Source: Streptomyces sp. NBC_01476 (lineage in GTDB: Bacteria > Actinomycetota > Actinomycetes > Streptomycetales > Streptomycetaceae). From it: DNA of 64,000 nucleotides. Each line of letters starts with the position of its first letter. Within the stretch, counting starts at the first letter, position 1. The notes under the pieces are model-generated. The model made no database searches, had not been told where the DNA came from, and saw nothing but the letters and a program-made list of their open reading frames with translations. Position numbers and translations under genes: made by a program. The DNA lies in NCBI RefSeq assembly GCF_036227265.1, contig NZ_CP109446.1, positions 3,729,001-3,793,000 of the forward strand, given 5' to 3'. Below, piece by piece: positions 26,876 to 36,082 of the stretch.

Positions 26876-27545
26876 CGAGGAATCCAGCCTGGCGCCCGAC
26901 GGGGCTGCGGGAGCCAGCGGGCCAGCGACGTCGGGCGGCCCCGCGGCGGCGGGAGCGGACGGGCCCGCGGTTGCCCGGGCGGCCGGATCCGGTCGGCCGC
27001 CGGCGCCTGGCGTTCCCGTCGGCCCGGGAGCGGGCGCGGTACGGGCCCGATCCTGCGTGCTGTGGCAGGTGGGCCCCGCGCACGCCGGGGACCGCCCTGC
27101 CCTGGCGGCCCTCTTCACCGCCTGCTCGCCCGAGACGGTCCGCCTCCGCTTCTTCGGGCGGCTCAAGCAGTGGCCACGTGAATACCTGGACGCCGCACTG
27201 GCCGGGCGACCCGCGGAGCACGACGCGGTGGTCGCCTACCGCCCCGGCCGGACCGATCTCCTCGGGCTGGCCAGCCTCGCCACCCCGTCCGACGCCGGCC
27301 CGGGCATCGGCGAGCTGGGCGTACTCGTCGCCGACGACTGGCAGCGGCAGGGCGTGGGCACCGCGATGATCGACCTGCTGCTCTCCCGGGCGCGGGACCG
27401 CGGGCTCGAACGGGTCGCGGCCACCGTGCTGCCCAGCCGCTCCAAACTGCTGGCCGCCCTCACCCGCCGGCTGGAACGGGACGGCCCCGGTCTCCGCTCC
27501 CGCGACGGACTCACCGGCGTCTATAAGCTGGCGCCCCGGGCGTAA
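26859..27545 (+). CDS. GNAT acetyltransferase with long flexible N-terminus
   Basis: 228 residues from ATG 26859. The first 65 residues are Ala/Gly/Pro-rich and disordered. The GNAT domain begins at about VLWQVGPAHAGDRPALAALF, includes ETVRLRFFGRLKQWPREYL, and carries the acetyl-CoA loop VLVADDWQRQGVGTAMIDLL. It resembles actinobacterial GNATs sometimes fused to cyclic-nucleotide or acyl-CoA synthetase domains, here standing alone. Protein-lysine acetylation is possible. Probably leaderless and controlled by the twin operators. Confidence 0.8.
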   Translation: MTTVIDEESSLAPDGAAGASGPATSGGPAAAGADGPAVARAAGSGRPPAPGVPVGPGAGAVRARSCVLWQVGPAHAGDRPALAALFTACSPETVRLRFFGRLKQWPREYLDAALAGRPAEHDAVVAYRPGRTDLLGLASLATPSDAGPGIGELGVLVADDWQRQGVGTAMIDLLLSRARDRGLERVAATVLPSRSKLLAALTRRLERDGPGLRSRDGLTGVYKLAPRA

Positions 27546-27712
27546 GCCGGCCGGCTGCGGGGACGGTCCGCTCCCGCAGTGGGGTCGGGGTCGCCCTGCG
27601 AACCCGTTCAGGGCACAAGGCACCGCGCAGAGCACCGCACAGGGCACGGACCAGGTGCGGGCCGGGCAGGAATCGAGCACGGACACGGAATCGGAGAGGT
27701 GGGCGGTCGGCG

Positions 27713-28345
27713 ATGGCGGTTCCGGAAGAGCGGCCCCCAGGGGACGCCCAGAAGAAGACCCACGGCCCGCGCGAGCGCATGGTCTTCAGTGCCGCCCAGC
27801 TCATCCGCCGCGACGGAGTGAGCGCGACCGGGATGCGCGAGGTCGCCGCTCACGCCCAGGCACCCCGTGGCTCCATCCAGCACTACTTCCCCGGTGGCAA
27901 GGAGCAGTTGGTCAACGAGGCGGTCGCCTGGGCGGGCCGCTACGCGGGCAAGCGGGTCGGCCGCTTCCTCGCCGCCATGTCGCAGGAGCCCACGCCGAGC
28001 CTGCTCTTCTCGGCGATGGTGCGGCAGTGGACGGACGAGTTCCAGAGGTCCGGCTTCACCCCCGGGTGCCCGGTGGCCGCGGCGACGGTGGACTGCGCGG
28101 AGTCGACCGACTCCACCCGGGCGGCTGCCGCGGCGGCCTTCGCCACCTGGAACGCCCCCGTCGCCGCCGCCCTCACCGACATGGGCGTGCCCGCCGGCCA
28201 GGCGCCCGCGCTGGCCATCTTGATGATCAGCACCCTGGAGGGGGCACTGCTCATTGCCCGCTCCGAGCAGGACATCCGTCCGCTGACCACCGTCGCCCAG
28301 CAGTTGGGACCACTGCTGGACAGCTGCGTCGTGGCGCGTCCGTAA
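27713..28345 (+). CDS. TetR-family regulator
   Basis: 210 residues. The N-terminal HTH runs from PRERMVFSAAQLIRRDGVSATGM through VAAHAQAPRGSIQHYFPGGK, the classic TetR pattern with the Y-F end. The C-terminal domain (CPVAAATVDCAES) resembles LmrA/YxaF-type TetR proteins, which sense small hydrophobic molecules. It is 170 bp downstream of the GNAT gene and is a candidate repressor of the palindromes at 26832 and 26858; no matching palindrome was seen before its own start. Confidence 0.85.
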   Translation: MAVPEERPPGDAQKKTHGPRERMVFSAAQLIRRDGVSATGMREVAAHAQAPRGSIQHYFPGGKEQLVNEAVAWAGRYAGKRVGRFLAAMSQEPTPSLLFSAMVRQWTDEFQRSGFTPGCPVAAATVDCAESTDSTRAAAAAAFATWNAPVAAALTDMGVPAGQAPALAILMISTLEGALLIARSEQDIRPLTTVAQQLGPLLDSCVVARP

Positions 28346-28701
28346 GGCACCGGAACCTGCGGCCCGCCTCGACCACCACCGGCCGTCCGTTCCGCTCTCC
28401 ACCGTGTTTGCGGCGTTGCACGCGTGGGAGGAGCGAAGAGGATCGACGACCGGCCGTACAGCTCGCGCGGGGCGGCGGAACCGTGAGCGGGGATGAGCGG
28501 TCGCGGTTCCTGCGCGGCTTGTTGAAGTGATCCCCTCCACATTTCAGCGGTAAACAGCGGATTCTGAGTTTTTTCTCTTCTCCGAGTTATGCGGGTTATA
28601 CGGCTTACATGCAATTCGATTGGCGTTTGCCGTACGAGGGCCGGGGGCATCCGATGCGTGTATGCAGCCGCGTACGCATGCGCGAATGTGAGGAGACGGC
28701 C
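28346..28701. other. Intergenic, includes the A/T-rich promoter region of the UspA gene
   Basis: No gene is supported. From 28530 the DNA becomes A/T-rich, and GGTTATACG near 28594 could be a -10 for the universal stress gene. The -35 is unclear, so an alternative sigma factor is possible. Confidence 0.4.
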
Positions 28702-29274
28702 ATGGTCGAGCCGATAGCCGATCCGGAGGGCGATCCCGTGGAGCTTCCGGCGGGCGGGCCGACAGGCGCGCAGGGCCCGGAACAGCTGGGTGAAGCCGCC
28801 ACCGCGCCGACGAGCGAATCCGCTCTGGCGCCCGGCCGGATCGTTGTCGGCGTGGACGGCTCGGAGCCGTCCTTGCAGGCCCTGCGCTGGGCCGCCCGCC
28901 AGGCCGCGCTGACCGATGCCTCTCTCGAAGCGGTCATGGCCTGGGAACTGCCCGGGGCGGTCGGCTGGGCGGGTCTGCCGGAGCTGCCCGACGACATCGA
29001 CCTGGAAGAACCGGCCCGCGGGTCCCTGGCGAAAGCGGTGGCCACCGCACTGCCCGGCGAGCAGGCGGTGCCGGTCACCCAGATCGTGGTGCTGGGCAAC
29101 GCCGCGCAGGCCATTCTCGACCGGGGGGAAGGCGCGGAGCTGATCGTGGTCGGTGTCCGCGGCCACGGAACGTTCCGCGCGACACTGCTCGGCTCCGTCA
29201 GTCATACGGTCACCATGCACGCGACATGTCCGGTCGTGGTGGTGCGTGGCACCGCGGCGCAGGCCGGCGCGTAG
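28702..29274 (+). CDS. Universal stress protein (UspA family), single domain
   Basis: 190 residues from ATG 28702, preceded by GAGGAGA. After a 48-residue acidic, Pro/Gly-rich extension comes a Usp domain: RIVVGVDGSEPSLQALRWAA at the start and ELIVVGVRGHGTFRATLLGS, with the G-x-x-G...G-S ATP-binding pattern, near the end, then HATCPVVVVR. It likely binds ATP and acts in stress or dormancy. Streptomyces has many such genes. The longer upstream open frame lacks a ribosome site. Confidence 0.88.
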   Translation: MVEPIADPEGDPVELPAGGPTGAQGPEQLGEAATAPTSESALAPGRIVVGVDGSEPSLQALRWAARQAALTDASLEAVMAWELPGAVGWAGLPELPDDIDLEEPARGSLAKAVATALPGEQAVPVTQIVVLGNAAQAILDRGEGAELIVVGVRGHGTFRATLLGSVSHTVTMHATCPVVVVRGTAAQAGA

Positions 29275-29319
29275 GGAAGAAGCGGAACGTACCCGCCAGG
29301 ATTCGAGCCCGGCCGGAAG

Positions 29320-29328
29320 TTATCCACA
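29320..29328 (+). promoter_or_regulatory. Consensus DnaA box upstream of the S9 peptidase
   Basis: TTATCCACA is the exact DnaA-box consensus. A single box in the 5' region of a gene may be a regulatory site or chance; in this G+C-rich DNA chance is lower than usual but cannot be excluded. Confidence 0.35.
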
Positions 29329-29380
29329 GGCTGCGAAGGCCATCTCACCGAATGTGCGTGCGGCAGAGCATGATGGTGAC

Positions 29381-31222
29381 ATGAACGAGATCACCGGACC
29401 CGCGAGCGGGTCCATGCCCGATTGGGAGAAGCGGTTCCGCGCGCCGCGCGTCGGCCTGCCGGAATGGGCCGAGGACGCCCCGGAACGCAGCCTGTTCGTG
29501 TCGAACGTGACGGGTACGTATGAGCTGTACGCGTGGGACCGCGGCACAGGCGGCCGGCGGCAGGTGACCGACCGCCCGAACGGAACGACGGACGGCGCCC
29601 TCAGCCGGGACGGCGAATGGGTGTGGTGGTTCTCGGACACCGACGGGGACGAGTTCGGTGTCTGGATGAAGCAGCCGTTCGGCGGTGGCGAGGACATACC
29701 GGCCGCACCCGGCCTCGCCCCCTCCTACCCGGCCGGGCTGGCGCTGGGCGTCGACGGGATCGCCGTCATCGGCCGCTCCACGGACGACGAGGGCACGTCC
29801 GTACACGTGGTGCGCCCCGGCGGCACCGCGCCCTACGAGATCTACCGGCACGAGGAATCCGCGGGTGTCGGGGATCTGTCGGAGGACGGCTCCCTGGTCG
29901 TCATCGAGCACACCGAGCACGGCGACGCCATGCACAGCGCCCTGCGGGTGGTCCAGGTCACCGACGGCACGACGGTCGCGGAGTTGGACGACACCGCGGG
30001 TGGCACCCGTGAACTCGGCCTGGACTGCCTCGGTTTCGCCCCGGTTCCGGGCGACACCCGGCTGCTCGTCGGCCACCAACGGTCCGACCGCTGGCTGCCG
30101 ATGATCTGGGACGTGGCAAGCGGCGAGGAGACCGCGCTTGCCATAGACCTGCCGGGTGACGTGCACGCCGAATGGTATCCGGACGGCTCCGCGCTGCTGG
30201 TGGTGCACGACTTCCACGCCCGCAGCGAGATGTTCCGGTACGACCTGGCGGCCGGGAAGATGACCCCGCTGGACACCCCGGCGGGTTCGGTGGGCGGAGC
30301 GACGGCCCGGCCCGACGGCACGGTGGAGTATCTGTGGTCGTCGGCCGCGCAGCCGCCGGCGGTACGGTCCACGACCGGCGTCACGGTGCTCGAAGCACCG
30401 GGGCTGCGGGCCCCGGACTCGGTACCGGTGGAGGACGTGTGGGTGGACGGGCCGGGCGGTCCCATCCACGCACTGGTGCAGCGCCCGGCCGGAAGCGGCG
30501 CGGATTCCGAGGACGGGAAGGGGCCCGCGGCGGGGCCGTTCCCGACCGTCTTCGAGATCCACGGCGGCCCGACCTGGCACGACTCCGACGCCTTCGCCGC
30601 CGGGCCGGCCGCCTGGCTCGACCACGGTTTCGCGGTGGTCCGGGTCAACTACCGCGGGTCGACCGGCTACGGCCGGGAGTGGACGGACGCCCTCAAGCAC
30701 CGGGTGGGCCTGATCGAACTGGAGGACATCGCGGCGGTCCGCGAGTGGGCGGTCTCCTCCGGCCTGGCGGACCCGTCCCGGCTGGTGCTCACCGGCGGCT
30801 CCTGGGGCGGTTACCTGACGCTGCTGGGTCTGGGCACCCAGCCGGACGCGTGGACGGTGGGCATAGCCGCGGTCCCGGTGGCGGACTATCCGACCGCCTA
30901 CGCCGACGAGATGGAGGCCCTCAAATCCCTGGACCGCACCTTCTTCGGCGGCTCCCCCGAGGAGGTCCCGGAGCGTTATGAGGCGTCCTCACCGCTCACC
31001 TACATCGACAAGGTGGCCGCGCCCGTCTACATCAGTGCGGGGATGAACGACCCGCGCTGCCCGATACGCCAGATCGACAACTACGTCGAGCGGCTGCGGG
31101 AGCTGGACAAGCCGCACGAGGTGTACCGGTACGACGCGGGACACGGTTCGCTCGTGGTGGAGGAGCGGATCAAGCAGGTCCGCCTGGAGCTGGCCTTCGC
31201 CCTGCGGCACGTGGGCGGCTGA
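29381..31222 (+). CDS. S9-family prolyl oligopeptidase-like serine peptidase
   Basis: 613 residues. An N-terminal beta-propeller of about 350 residues (LFVSNVTGTYELYAWDRGTG, then repeated D-G and W blocks) leads into an alpha/beta hydrolase: TVFEIHGGPTW as oxyanion region, nucleophile Ser474 in GGSWGGYL, Asp557 in GMNDPRCP and His588 in AGHGS. It would cleave short peptides, perhaps after Pro or acylated residues. No signal peptide is seen, so it is cytoplasmic. ATG 29381 begins the conserved protein. Monocistronic. Confidence 0.92.
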   Translation: MNEITGPASGSMPDWEKRFRAPRVGLPEWAEDAPERSLFVSNVTGTYELYAWDRGTGGRRQVTDRPNGTTDGALSRDGEWVWWFSDTDGDEFGVWMKQPFGGGEDIPAAPGLAPSYPAGLALGVDGIAVIGRSTDDEGTSVHVVRPGGTAPYEIYRHEESAGVGDLSEDGSLVVIEHTEHGDAMHSALRVVQVTDGTTVAELDDTAGGTRELGLDCLGFAPVPGDTRLLVGHQRSDRWLPMIWDVASGEETALAIDLPGDVHAEWYPDGSALLVVHDFHARSEMFRYDLAAGKMTPLDTPAGSVGGATARPDGTVEYLWSSAAQPPAVRSTTGVTVLEAPGLRAPDSVPVEDVWVDGPGGPIHALVQRPAGSGADSEDGKGPAAGPFPTVFEIHGGPTWHDSDAFAAGPAAWLDHGFAVVRVNYRGSTGYGREWTDALKHRVGLIELEDIAAVREWAVSSGLADPSRLVLTGGSWGGYLTLLGLGTQPDAWTVGIAAVPVADYPTAYADEMEALKSLDRTFFGGSPEEVPERYEASSPLTYIDKVAAPVYISAGMNDPRCPIRQIDNYVERLRELDKPHEVYRYDAGHGSLVVEERIKQVRLELAFALRHVGG

Positions 31223-31309
31223 CCGCACGGCCGATCCGGACGGCCGACGGGGAGCCGGGGTTGCGGAACCGGCTGGGGCGGCAGGCGCCGGGGCGGCGTC
31301 CCTGCCGGG

Positions 31310-32185
31310 TCAGCCGGCCGGAGCCGGGGAGACCTTCTCCGGCTCCGCCCCCTCCGAGGCTGCGGCCGCGGCCTCGGAGGAGCCGCCCGGCTCCCCCTCC
31401 GGGAGCAGCCCCAGCGCGGCGTCCGCCCGGGTCTCGGCCTCCCGCCGGACGAGTCGGAACCACATGAAGACGACGAAGCCCGCGAAGACGAACCACTGCC
31501 CGGTGTAGCCGAGGTTCTGGAACGCCTTCAGATCAAGACCGCTGTTGGGAGGAGTGGCAGGCGGCACCGCCTTGAGCGGCGCCGGGGGATGCGAGGTGGT
31601 GACCCAGCCGCCGTACACCGGATAAGGGAGGACGTTGACGAGCGAAGCCGAACTGATCATGCCGAGCTGGCCGGTGGGCAGCACCCCGGTCGCGACTCCG
31701 CTGGTGTCGGTGGTCTCGGGGTACTGCACCGCCCCGACCACGGTGACCTGACCGGCCGGTGCGGGCGGCACCGTACCGGAGCGTTCGGCGGCGGACGCGT
31801 CGCCGGGGAGCCAGCCGCGGACCACGGGCAGGGCCGCGCCACTGCCGAGCCGCAGCGGGGTGAGGACGTAGAAGCCGTTGTGACCGTCGAGGGTGCGGTC
31901 GGGGACGAGGAGTTGGTGCCCGGGGTCGTACCGCCCGGTGGTGCTGACGATCCGCCCGGCGTCGTCACCGGACAGGGCGGTGCGGGTGTCCGGCAGTACC
32001 GTCCGGAGGGGGACCGCCGGCGCGGTGGCCGTCTGCTTCTCGTCGTTCTGGGTGCTCTTGTGCTGGTCGACCCGCACCTCGAACCGGCTCAGCTGCCAGC
32101 TCCCCATGAACACGCAGAACGGCACGGCGAGCAGAGCGAGGACGCTGACCGCCAGCCAGCCGCGGGTGAGCAGGAACCGGTACAC
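31310..32185 (-). CDS. SURF1 family membrane protein
   Basis: 291 residues from GTG 32185. The N-terminal helix (LLTRGWLAVSVLALLAVPFC) and MGSWQLSRFEVR match SURF1, followed by the periplasmic domain (GRYDPGHQLLVPDRTLDGHNGFYVLTPL in pieces, VVRGWLPG) and a C-terminal helix (WFVFAGFVVFMWFRLVRRE). SURF1 helps insert haem into cytochrome oxidase. The Ala/Glu-rich tail is cytoplasmic. It stands near the sigma-factor operon on the same strand. Confidence 0.9.
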   Translation of the reverse strand: MYRFLLTRGWLAVSVLALLAVPFCVFMGSWQLSRFEVRVDQHKSTQNDEKQTATAPAVPLRTVLPDTRTALSGDDAGRIVSTTGRYDPGHQLLVPDRTLDGHNGFYVLTPLRLGSGAALPVVRGWLPGDASAAERSGTVPPAPAGQVTVVGAVQYPETTDTSGVATGVLPTGQLGMISSASLVNVLPYPVYGGWVTTSHPPAPLKAVPPATPPNSGLDLKAFQNLGYTGQWFVFAGFVVFMWFRLVRREAETRADAALGLLPEGEPGGSSEAAAAASEGAEPEKVSPAPAG

Positions 32186-32289
32186 GCTTCCCACGGTACG
32201 GGGGCCCGCCGGTTCGCCCGCAACCGGCCCCGGGTAGCCGGGTGGCCCGCCGCCGGCCGTGACCCGGGGTCCGGCCCGCCCCTTGGCGG

Positions 32290-33492
32290 TCAGGGTGCCG
32301 GGGTCGCCGGGGCCTCCGGGATCGCGGAGGTCGTGTAGATGGTGCCGGCGCAGGCGTCCGGGATGACCGGACCGTCTATCACCGGGGAGCCCGTGGCCGG
32401 GGTGTGGTTGAGGGTGACGCTGCCCGGGGGCGGTGAGGCGGGGGCGTCCTCGCCGAGTTGCGGGGAGGCCGCGTTGCCGACGGTGCCCGGGTCGGTGCCG
32501 CCCGGGTCCGCCCCGGTGGTGTCGGTCGGGGTGGCCGTCGGGGTCGGCGTGGTGGGGGGGGTGGTCGGCGTCGTGGGAGGCGTGGTCGGGGTAGTGGGAC
32601 ACCCGCCGGGTCCGTCGCCGTCCGGCACCCACGCGAAGGCGACCTCGTACCGCTGGCCCGGGCCGAGGACGACCGGTCCGGTGCTCGGGTCGCTGGGCAG
32701 CCCGGCAGCGGCGTCGCCCTGGGTGTGGCCCACGACCTGGATCCGGGCCGGGTCGGCCGCGCCCTGCGCCACCACCTTGACGATGCCGCCGCTGGGCACC
32801 GTACAAGGGCTGTCGGAGACATTGGCGAGGCGGAACCAGCCGTAGACCCGGCCGCCGGAGTCGGGGGCGTCGGCCTTGCTGGTGCCGTTGCCGAGCTGGG
32901 AGGGGGAGCACTCGGGCACGGACGGAGTCGGTGCCGTGGCGTTGGAGGGCCCGTTGGTGCCGCCGGCGGTGGACGGTTGCTGCTTCGTGCCGTCGCCCGG
33001 TCCCGGGGAGACGGTGCCCGCGGTGCCGCCGGAGTCGCCCCAGGCGCTGGTGTGCCCGTCCTCGCCGGGCGAGCCGGTGTGGGAGGCGGAGACACCGGCC
33101 GCGGTGGTGCTCGCGTTGTGTTCGCTGCCGGTGGCCCGGAGCAGTGCGGGCACCGCCATGCCGACCAGCAGCACGGCGGCTGCGGCACCGACCAGGGCCT
33201 GGCGGCGGCGCTGGCGGCGCAGCGGGATGGCCTTGCGGAGGTGATCGAGGGCGTCGGGTGAGCCATGGAGGCCGGAGACGGCTTCCAGCATCAGAGTGCG
33301 CAGGGCCTCTTCGTCGGCTGAATCGTCGAAGGGCCCGCCGCCGAAGAGGGTGCCGCCGTCGCCCAGCGGCCGGTCGTCGTGGCCGGCTGTTGTGGCGGGG
33401 TCCGGATCGGGCGCCGGGGCGGGGGACTTCGGGAAGTTCTGCGAATCCATGGCGAGAGAGTCGTCGGGGGTGGGTGAGTCGGGGGTGCTCAT
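32290..33492 (-). CDS. Membrane protein coupled to the sigma factor (possible anti-sigma)
   Basis: 400 residues. An acidic N-terminal cytoplasmic part of about 95 residues leads to a basic stretch and one membrane helix (ALVGAAAAVLLVGMAVPALL). An outer part rich in Ser, Thr, Gly and Pro follows, with Cys pairs and TTP repeats. Its ATG overlaps the sigma-factor stop (ATGA), so the two are translationally coupled. This is the usual place for an anti-sigma factor, but no zinc-binding anti-sigma motif is visible. Function is inferred from context. Confidence 0.8.
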   Translation of the reverse strand: MSTPDSPTPDDSLAMDSQNFPKSPAPAPDPDPATTAGHDDRPLGDGGTLFGGGPFDDSADEEALRTLMLEAVSGLHGSPDALDHLRKAIPLRRQRRRQALVGAAAAVLLVGMAVPALLRATGSEHNASTTAAGVSASHTGSPGEDGHTSAWGDSGGTAGTVSPGPGDGTKQQPSTAGGTNGPSNATAPTPSVPECSPSQLGNGTSKADAPDSGGRVYGWFRLANVSDSPCTVPSGGIVKVVAQGAADPARIQVVGHTQGDAAAGLPSDPSTGPVVLGPGQRYEVAFAWVPDGDGPGGCPTTPTTPPTTPTTPPTTPTPTATPTDTTGADPGGTDPGTVGNAASPQLGEDAPASPPPGSVTLNHTPATGSPVIDGPVIPDACAGTIYTTSAIPEAPATPAP

Positions 33493-34142
33493 GCCGGTGC
33501 CTCCATCGCGACGCGGAGCGCCGCGAGGCCTCGCGAGCCGTAGGCCTTGACGGAGCCCAGGGAGATCCCCAGGGTCTCGGCGACCTGCGCCTCGGTCATG
33601 TCGGCGAAGTAACGCAGTACGAGCACTTCGCGCTGGCGGCGCTGCAGTTTGCGCATCGCGGCCTTGAGCTGATCACGCTCCAGGATCTCGTACGCCCCCT
33701 CCTCCGCGCTGGCCATGTCGGGCATGGGCTTGGAGAGGAGTTTGAGGCCGAGTATGCGGCGGCGCAACGCCGAGCGGGAGAGGTTGACCACCGTCTGCCG
33801 GAGGTAGGCGAGGGTCTTCTCGGGGTCGCGCACCCGGCTGCGTGCCGAGTGCACCCGGATGAAGGCTTCCTGGACCACGTCCTCGCAGGAGGCGATGTCG
33901 TCCAGCAGCAGTGCGGCCAGTCCCAGCAGTGAGCGGTAGTGCGCACGATAGGTCTCGGTGAGATGGTCGACCGTGGTGCCGACAGCCATTGCGGTGTCAG
34001 TATCCCCACTGTCTGCGGTCGTCGTACCGGCCACCTTGACCGGCCAGGGCGCGATCACCGGCAGACCACCGCTCCGCGGCGGCGCGAGCACACTGCCACG
34101 CCGTCCGAATACCGCTGTCTCGATACCCAAAGCCTCCGCCAC
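33489..34142 (-). CDS. SigE-family (ECF-like) RNA polymerase sigma factor
   Basis: 217 residues from GTG 34142; an inner ATG gives about 166. Region 2 is YRAHYRSLLGLAALLLDDIASCEDVVQEAFIRVH in pieces (the DVVQEAF core). Region 4 is REVLVLRYFADMTEAQVAETLG followed by LGSVKAYGSRGL. It belongs to the SigE-like group of Streptomyces extracytoplasmic sigma factors. The N-terminal 50 residues are poorly conserved and the start is uncertain. The coupled membrane gene is the likely signal partner. Confidence 0.85.
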   Translation of the reverse strand: MAEALGIETAVFGRRGSVLAPPRSGGLPVIAPWPVKVAGTTTADSGDTDTAMAVGTTVDHLTETYRAHYRSLLGLAALLLDDIASCEDVVQEAFIRVHSARSRVRDPEKTLAYLRQTVVNLSRSALRRRILGLKLLSKPMPDMASAEEGAYEILERDQLKAAMRKLQRRQREVLVLRYFADMTEAQVAETLGISLGSVKAYGSRGLAALRVAMEAPA

Positions 34143-34398
34143 GCCAGTTGGACACGCATCCCCCCCTCAGGGTTGTACGCGCAAGACAGGTCACCCCACC
34201 GGGCGCCAGTTATCCCCATGCGTACCAGCTCTTCCTCAATGCCTTGATTGCACCGACGTTTCCCCGGATCACGCTCGGTGCGCAGCGCCATAGGCACGAT
34301 GCGCTGACACAAAGACGCTCCCCCGCAGCAGTCGGTTGCAGCCGAGGGAGAGCAAATTGTCCAACGGGTGGGTGGGATGGTTCAAGTGGTCCAGACCT

Positions 34399-34452
34399 GC
34401 GGTTTTGACCAAAACCGCTGCGGGGCGCAACGATTTCACCGTCACGCCCCGC
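34399..34452 (-). terminator. Two hairpins downstream of ask
   Basis: GCGGTTTT-GACC-AAAACCGC (34399-34418) is followed by GCGGGGCG and CGCCCCGC (34420-34427 and 34445-34452). They lie 46-99 bases after the ask stop, in the order expected for a terminator. The rest of 34143-34497 holds no gene. Confidence 0.6.
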
Positions 34453-34497
34453 ACCGTCCATCTATGAGCGCCGTATCAACGGCGTGTCAACGGCGCG

Positions 34498-35853
34498 TCA
34501 GCGCCCTGTGCCGCCGTAGACGACCGCCTCGTCGCTGTCGCTGTCCAGTCCGAACGCCGAGTGCACCGCCTGCACGGCCGGCTTCACATCGTCGACCCGG
34601 GTCACCACCGAGATACGGATCTCGGAGGTCGAGATGAGTTCGATGTTGACGCCGGCGTTGGAGAGCGCCTCGAAGAAGGTCGCGGTGACCCCGGGGTTGG
34701 TCTTCATCCCTGCGCCGACCAGCGAGATCTTGCCGATCTGGTCGTCGTAGCGCAGCGAGTCGAAGGCAATCACCGTCTGCGCCTTGGTCAGCGCCTCCAT
34801 CGCCTTGTGCCCCTCGGACTTCGGCAGCGTGAAGGAGATGTCGGTGAGCCCGGTGGCGGCGGCCGACACGTTCTGCACCACCATGTCGATGTTGATCTCG
34901 GCGTCCGCGATGGCCCGGAAGATCGTCGCCGCCTCGCCCGGCTTGTCCGGCACCCCGACGACCGTGATCTTCGCCTCGGACGTGTCGTGCGAGACACCCG
35001 AGATGATCGCCTGCTCCATCGCCTTGTCCCCTTGCCCAGATTGCCCAGATTGTGCTGCTCGCGCTGACCCTTGCGGCCCTTGAAGAGTCCGCGCTTGGAA
35101 TGACCGGTAGCCCGCCGGGGGCTCGCTGCTGACCCAGGTGCCCGGAAGACCGGAGAACGAGGACCGTACGTGGATCGGGATGTTGTAGCGCCGCGCGTAC
35201 TCGACACAGCGGTGGAGCAGCACCTTCGAACCGGAACTGGCCAGCTCCAGCATGTCCTCGAAGGCGATCCACTCCATCTTGCGGGCCTTCTTCACCACCC
35301 GCGGGTCGGCGGTGAAGACCCCGTCGACGTCGGTGTAGATCTCGCACACCTCGGCGTCCAGCGCCGCGGCCAGCGCCACCGCGGTGGTGTCGGAACCGCC
35401 CCGCCCCAGCGTGGTGATGTCCTTCTTGTCCTGGGAGACACCCTGGAACCCGGCGACGATCGCGATGTTGCCCTCGTCGAGCGCGGTACGGATCCGGCCC
35501 GGGGTGACATCGATGATCCGCGCCTTGTTGTGCACCGAGTCGGTGATCACACCGGCCTGGCTGCCCGTGAAGGACTGCGCCTCATGGCCGAGGTTCTTGA
35601 TCGCCATCGCCAGCAGCGCCATGGAGATCCGCTCTCCGGCGGTCAGCAGCATGTCGAACTCGCGGCCGGCCGGAATCGGCGAGACCTGCTCGGCGAGATC
35701 GATCAGCTCGTCCGTCGTGTCGCCCATCGCGGAGACCACGACGACGACCTGGTGGCCGGCCTTCTTGGTGTCCACGATCCGTCGGGCGACCCGCTTGATG
35801 CCTTCGGCATCGGCGACAGAGGAGCCGCCGTACTTCTGCACGACAAGGCCCAC
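34498..35853 (-). CDS. ask: Aspartate kinase
   Basis: 451 residues from GTG 35853, preceded by [25 protein letters not shown] at the start binds ATP and aspartate, [20 protein letters not shown] is the kinase core, and two ACT domains follow, from [20 protein letters not shown] on. It phosphorylates aspartate, the first step to lysine, threonine, methionine and diaminopimelate, and is usually feedback-inhibited by lysine plus threonine. A linker of about 20 residues, rich in Gln and Gly ([14 protein letters not shown]), lies before the ACT part. The asd gene, which commonly follows ask in Streptomyces, is not next to it here. Confidence 0.95.
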   Translation of the reverse strand: MGLVVQKYGGSSVADAEGIKRVARRIVDTKKAGHQVVVVVSAMGDTTDELIDLAEQVSPIPAGREFDMLLTAGERISMALLAMAIKNLGHEAQSFTGSQAGVITDSVHNKARIIDVTPGRIRTALDEGNIAIVAGFQGVSQDKKDITTLGRGGSDTTAVALAAALDAEVCEIYTDVDGVFTADPRVVKKARKMEWIAFEDMLELASSGSKVLLHRCVEYARRYNIPIHVRSSFSGLPGTWVSSEPPAGYRSFQARTLQGPQGSARAAQSGQSGQGDKAMEQAIISGVSHDTSEAKITVVGVPDKPGEAATIFRAIADAEINIDMVVQNVSAAATGLTDISFTLPKSEGHKAMEALTKAQTVIAFDSLRYDDQIGKISLVGAGMKTNPGVTATFFEALSNAGVNIELISTSEIRISVVTRVDDVKPAVQAVHSAFGLDSDSDEAVVYGGTGR

Positions 35854-36082
35854 GTGCGCTCCTCGCTCAGGGGTGAATGCGGTCAGCCCAGTTTAACGAG
35901 CACGGCGGGTACGCCCCGGACGTATTGCATGGTGAGACAGGGCGTTCAGTACGTGATCACCTCGGCGGATCCCCGCGACGCCGGCGCCCCCGCAACTTCC
36001 CCCGGCCGTACGGCTTCCCGAGGCCCGGCGGCCTCCCCGCCCCCGGCCCCGGTCCCGCCCTCGACCCCGCCCCGCCGCCCCC

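Noticed and set aside
29320-29328. Chromosomal origin from the consensus DnaA box
   Set aside because: A single box without the expected cluster, dnaA or dnaN nearby.
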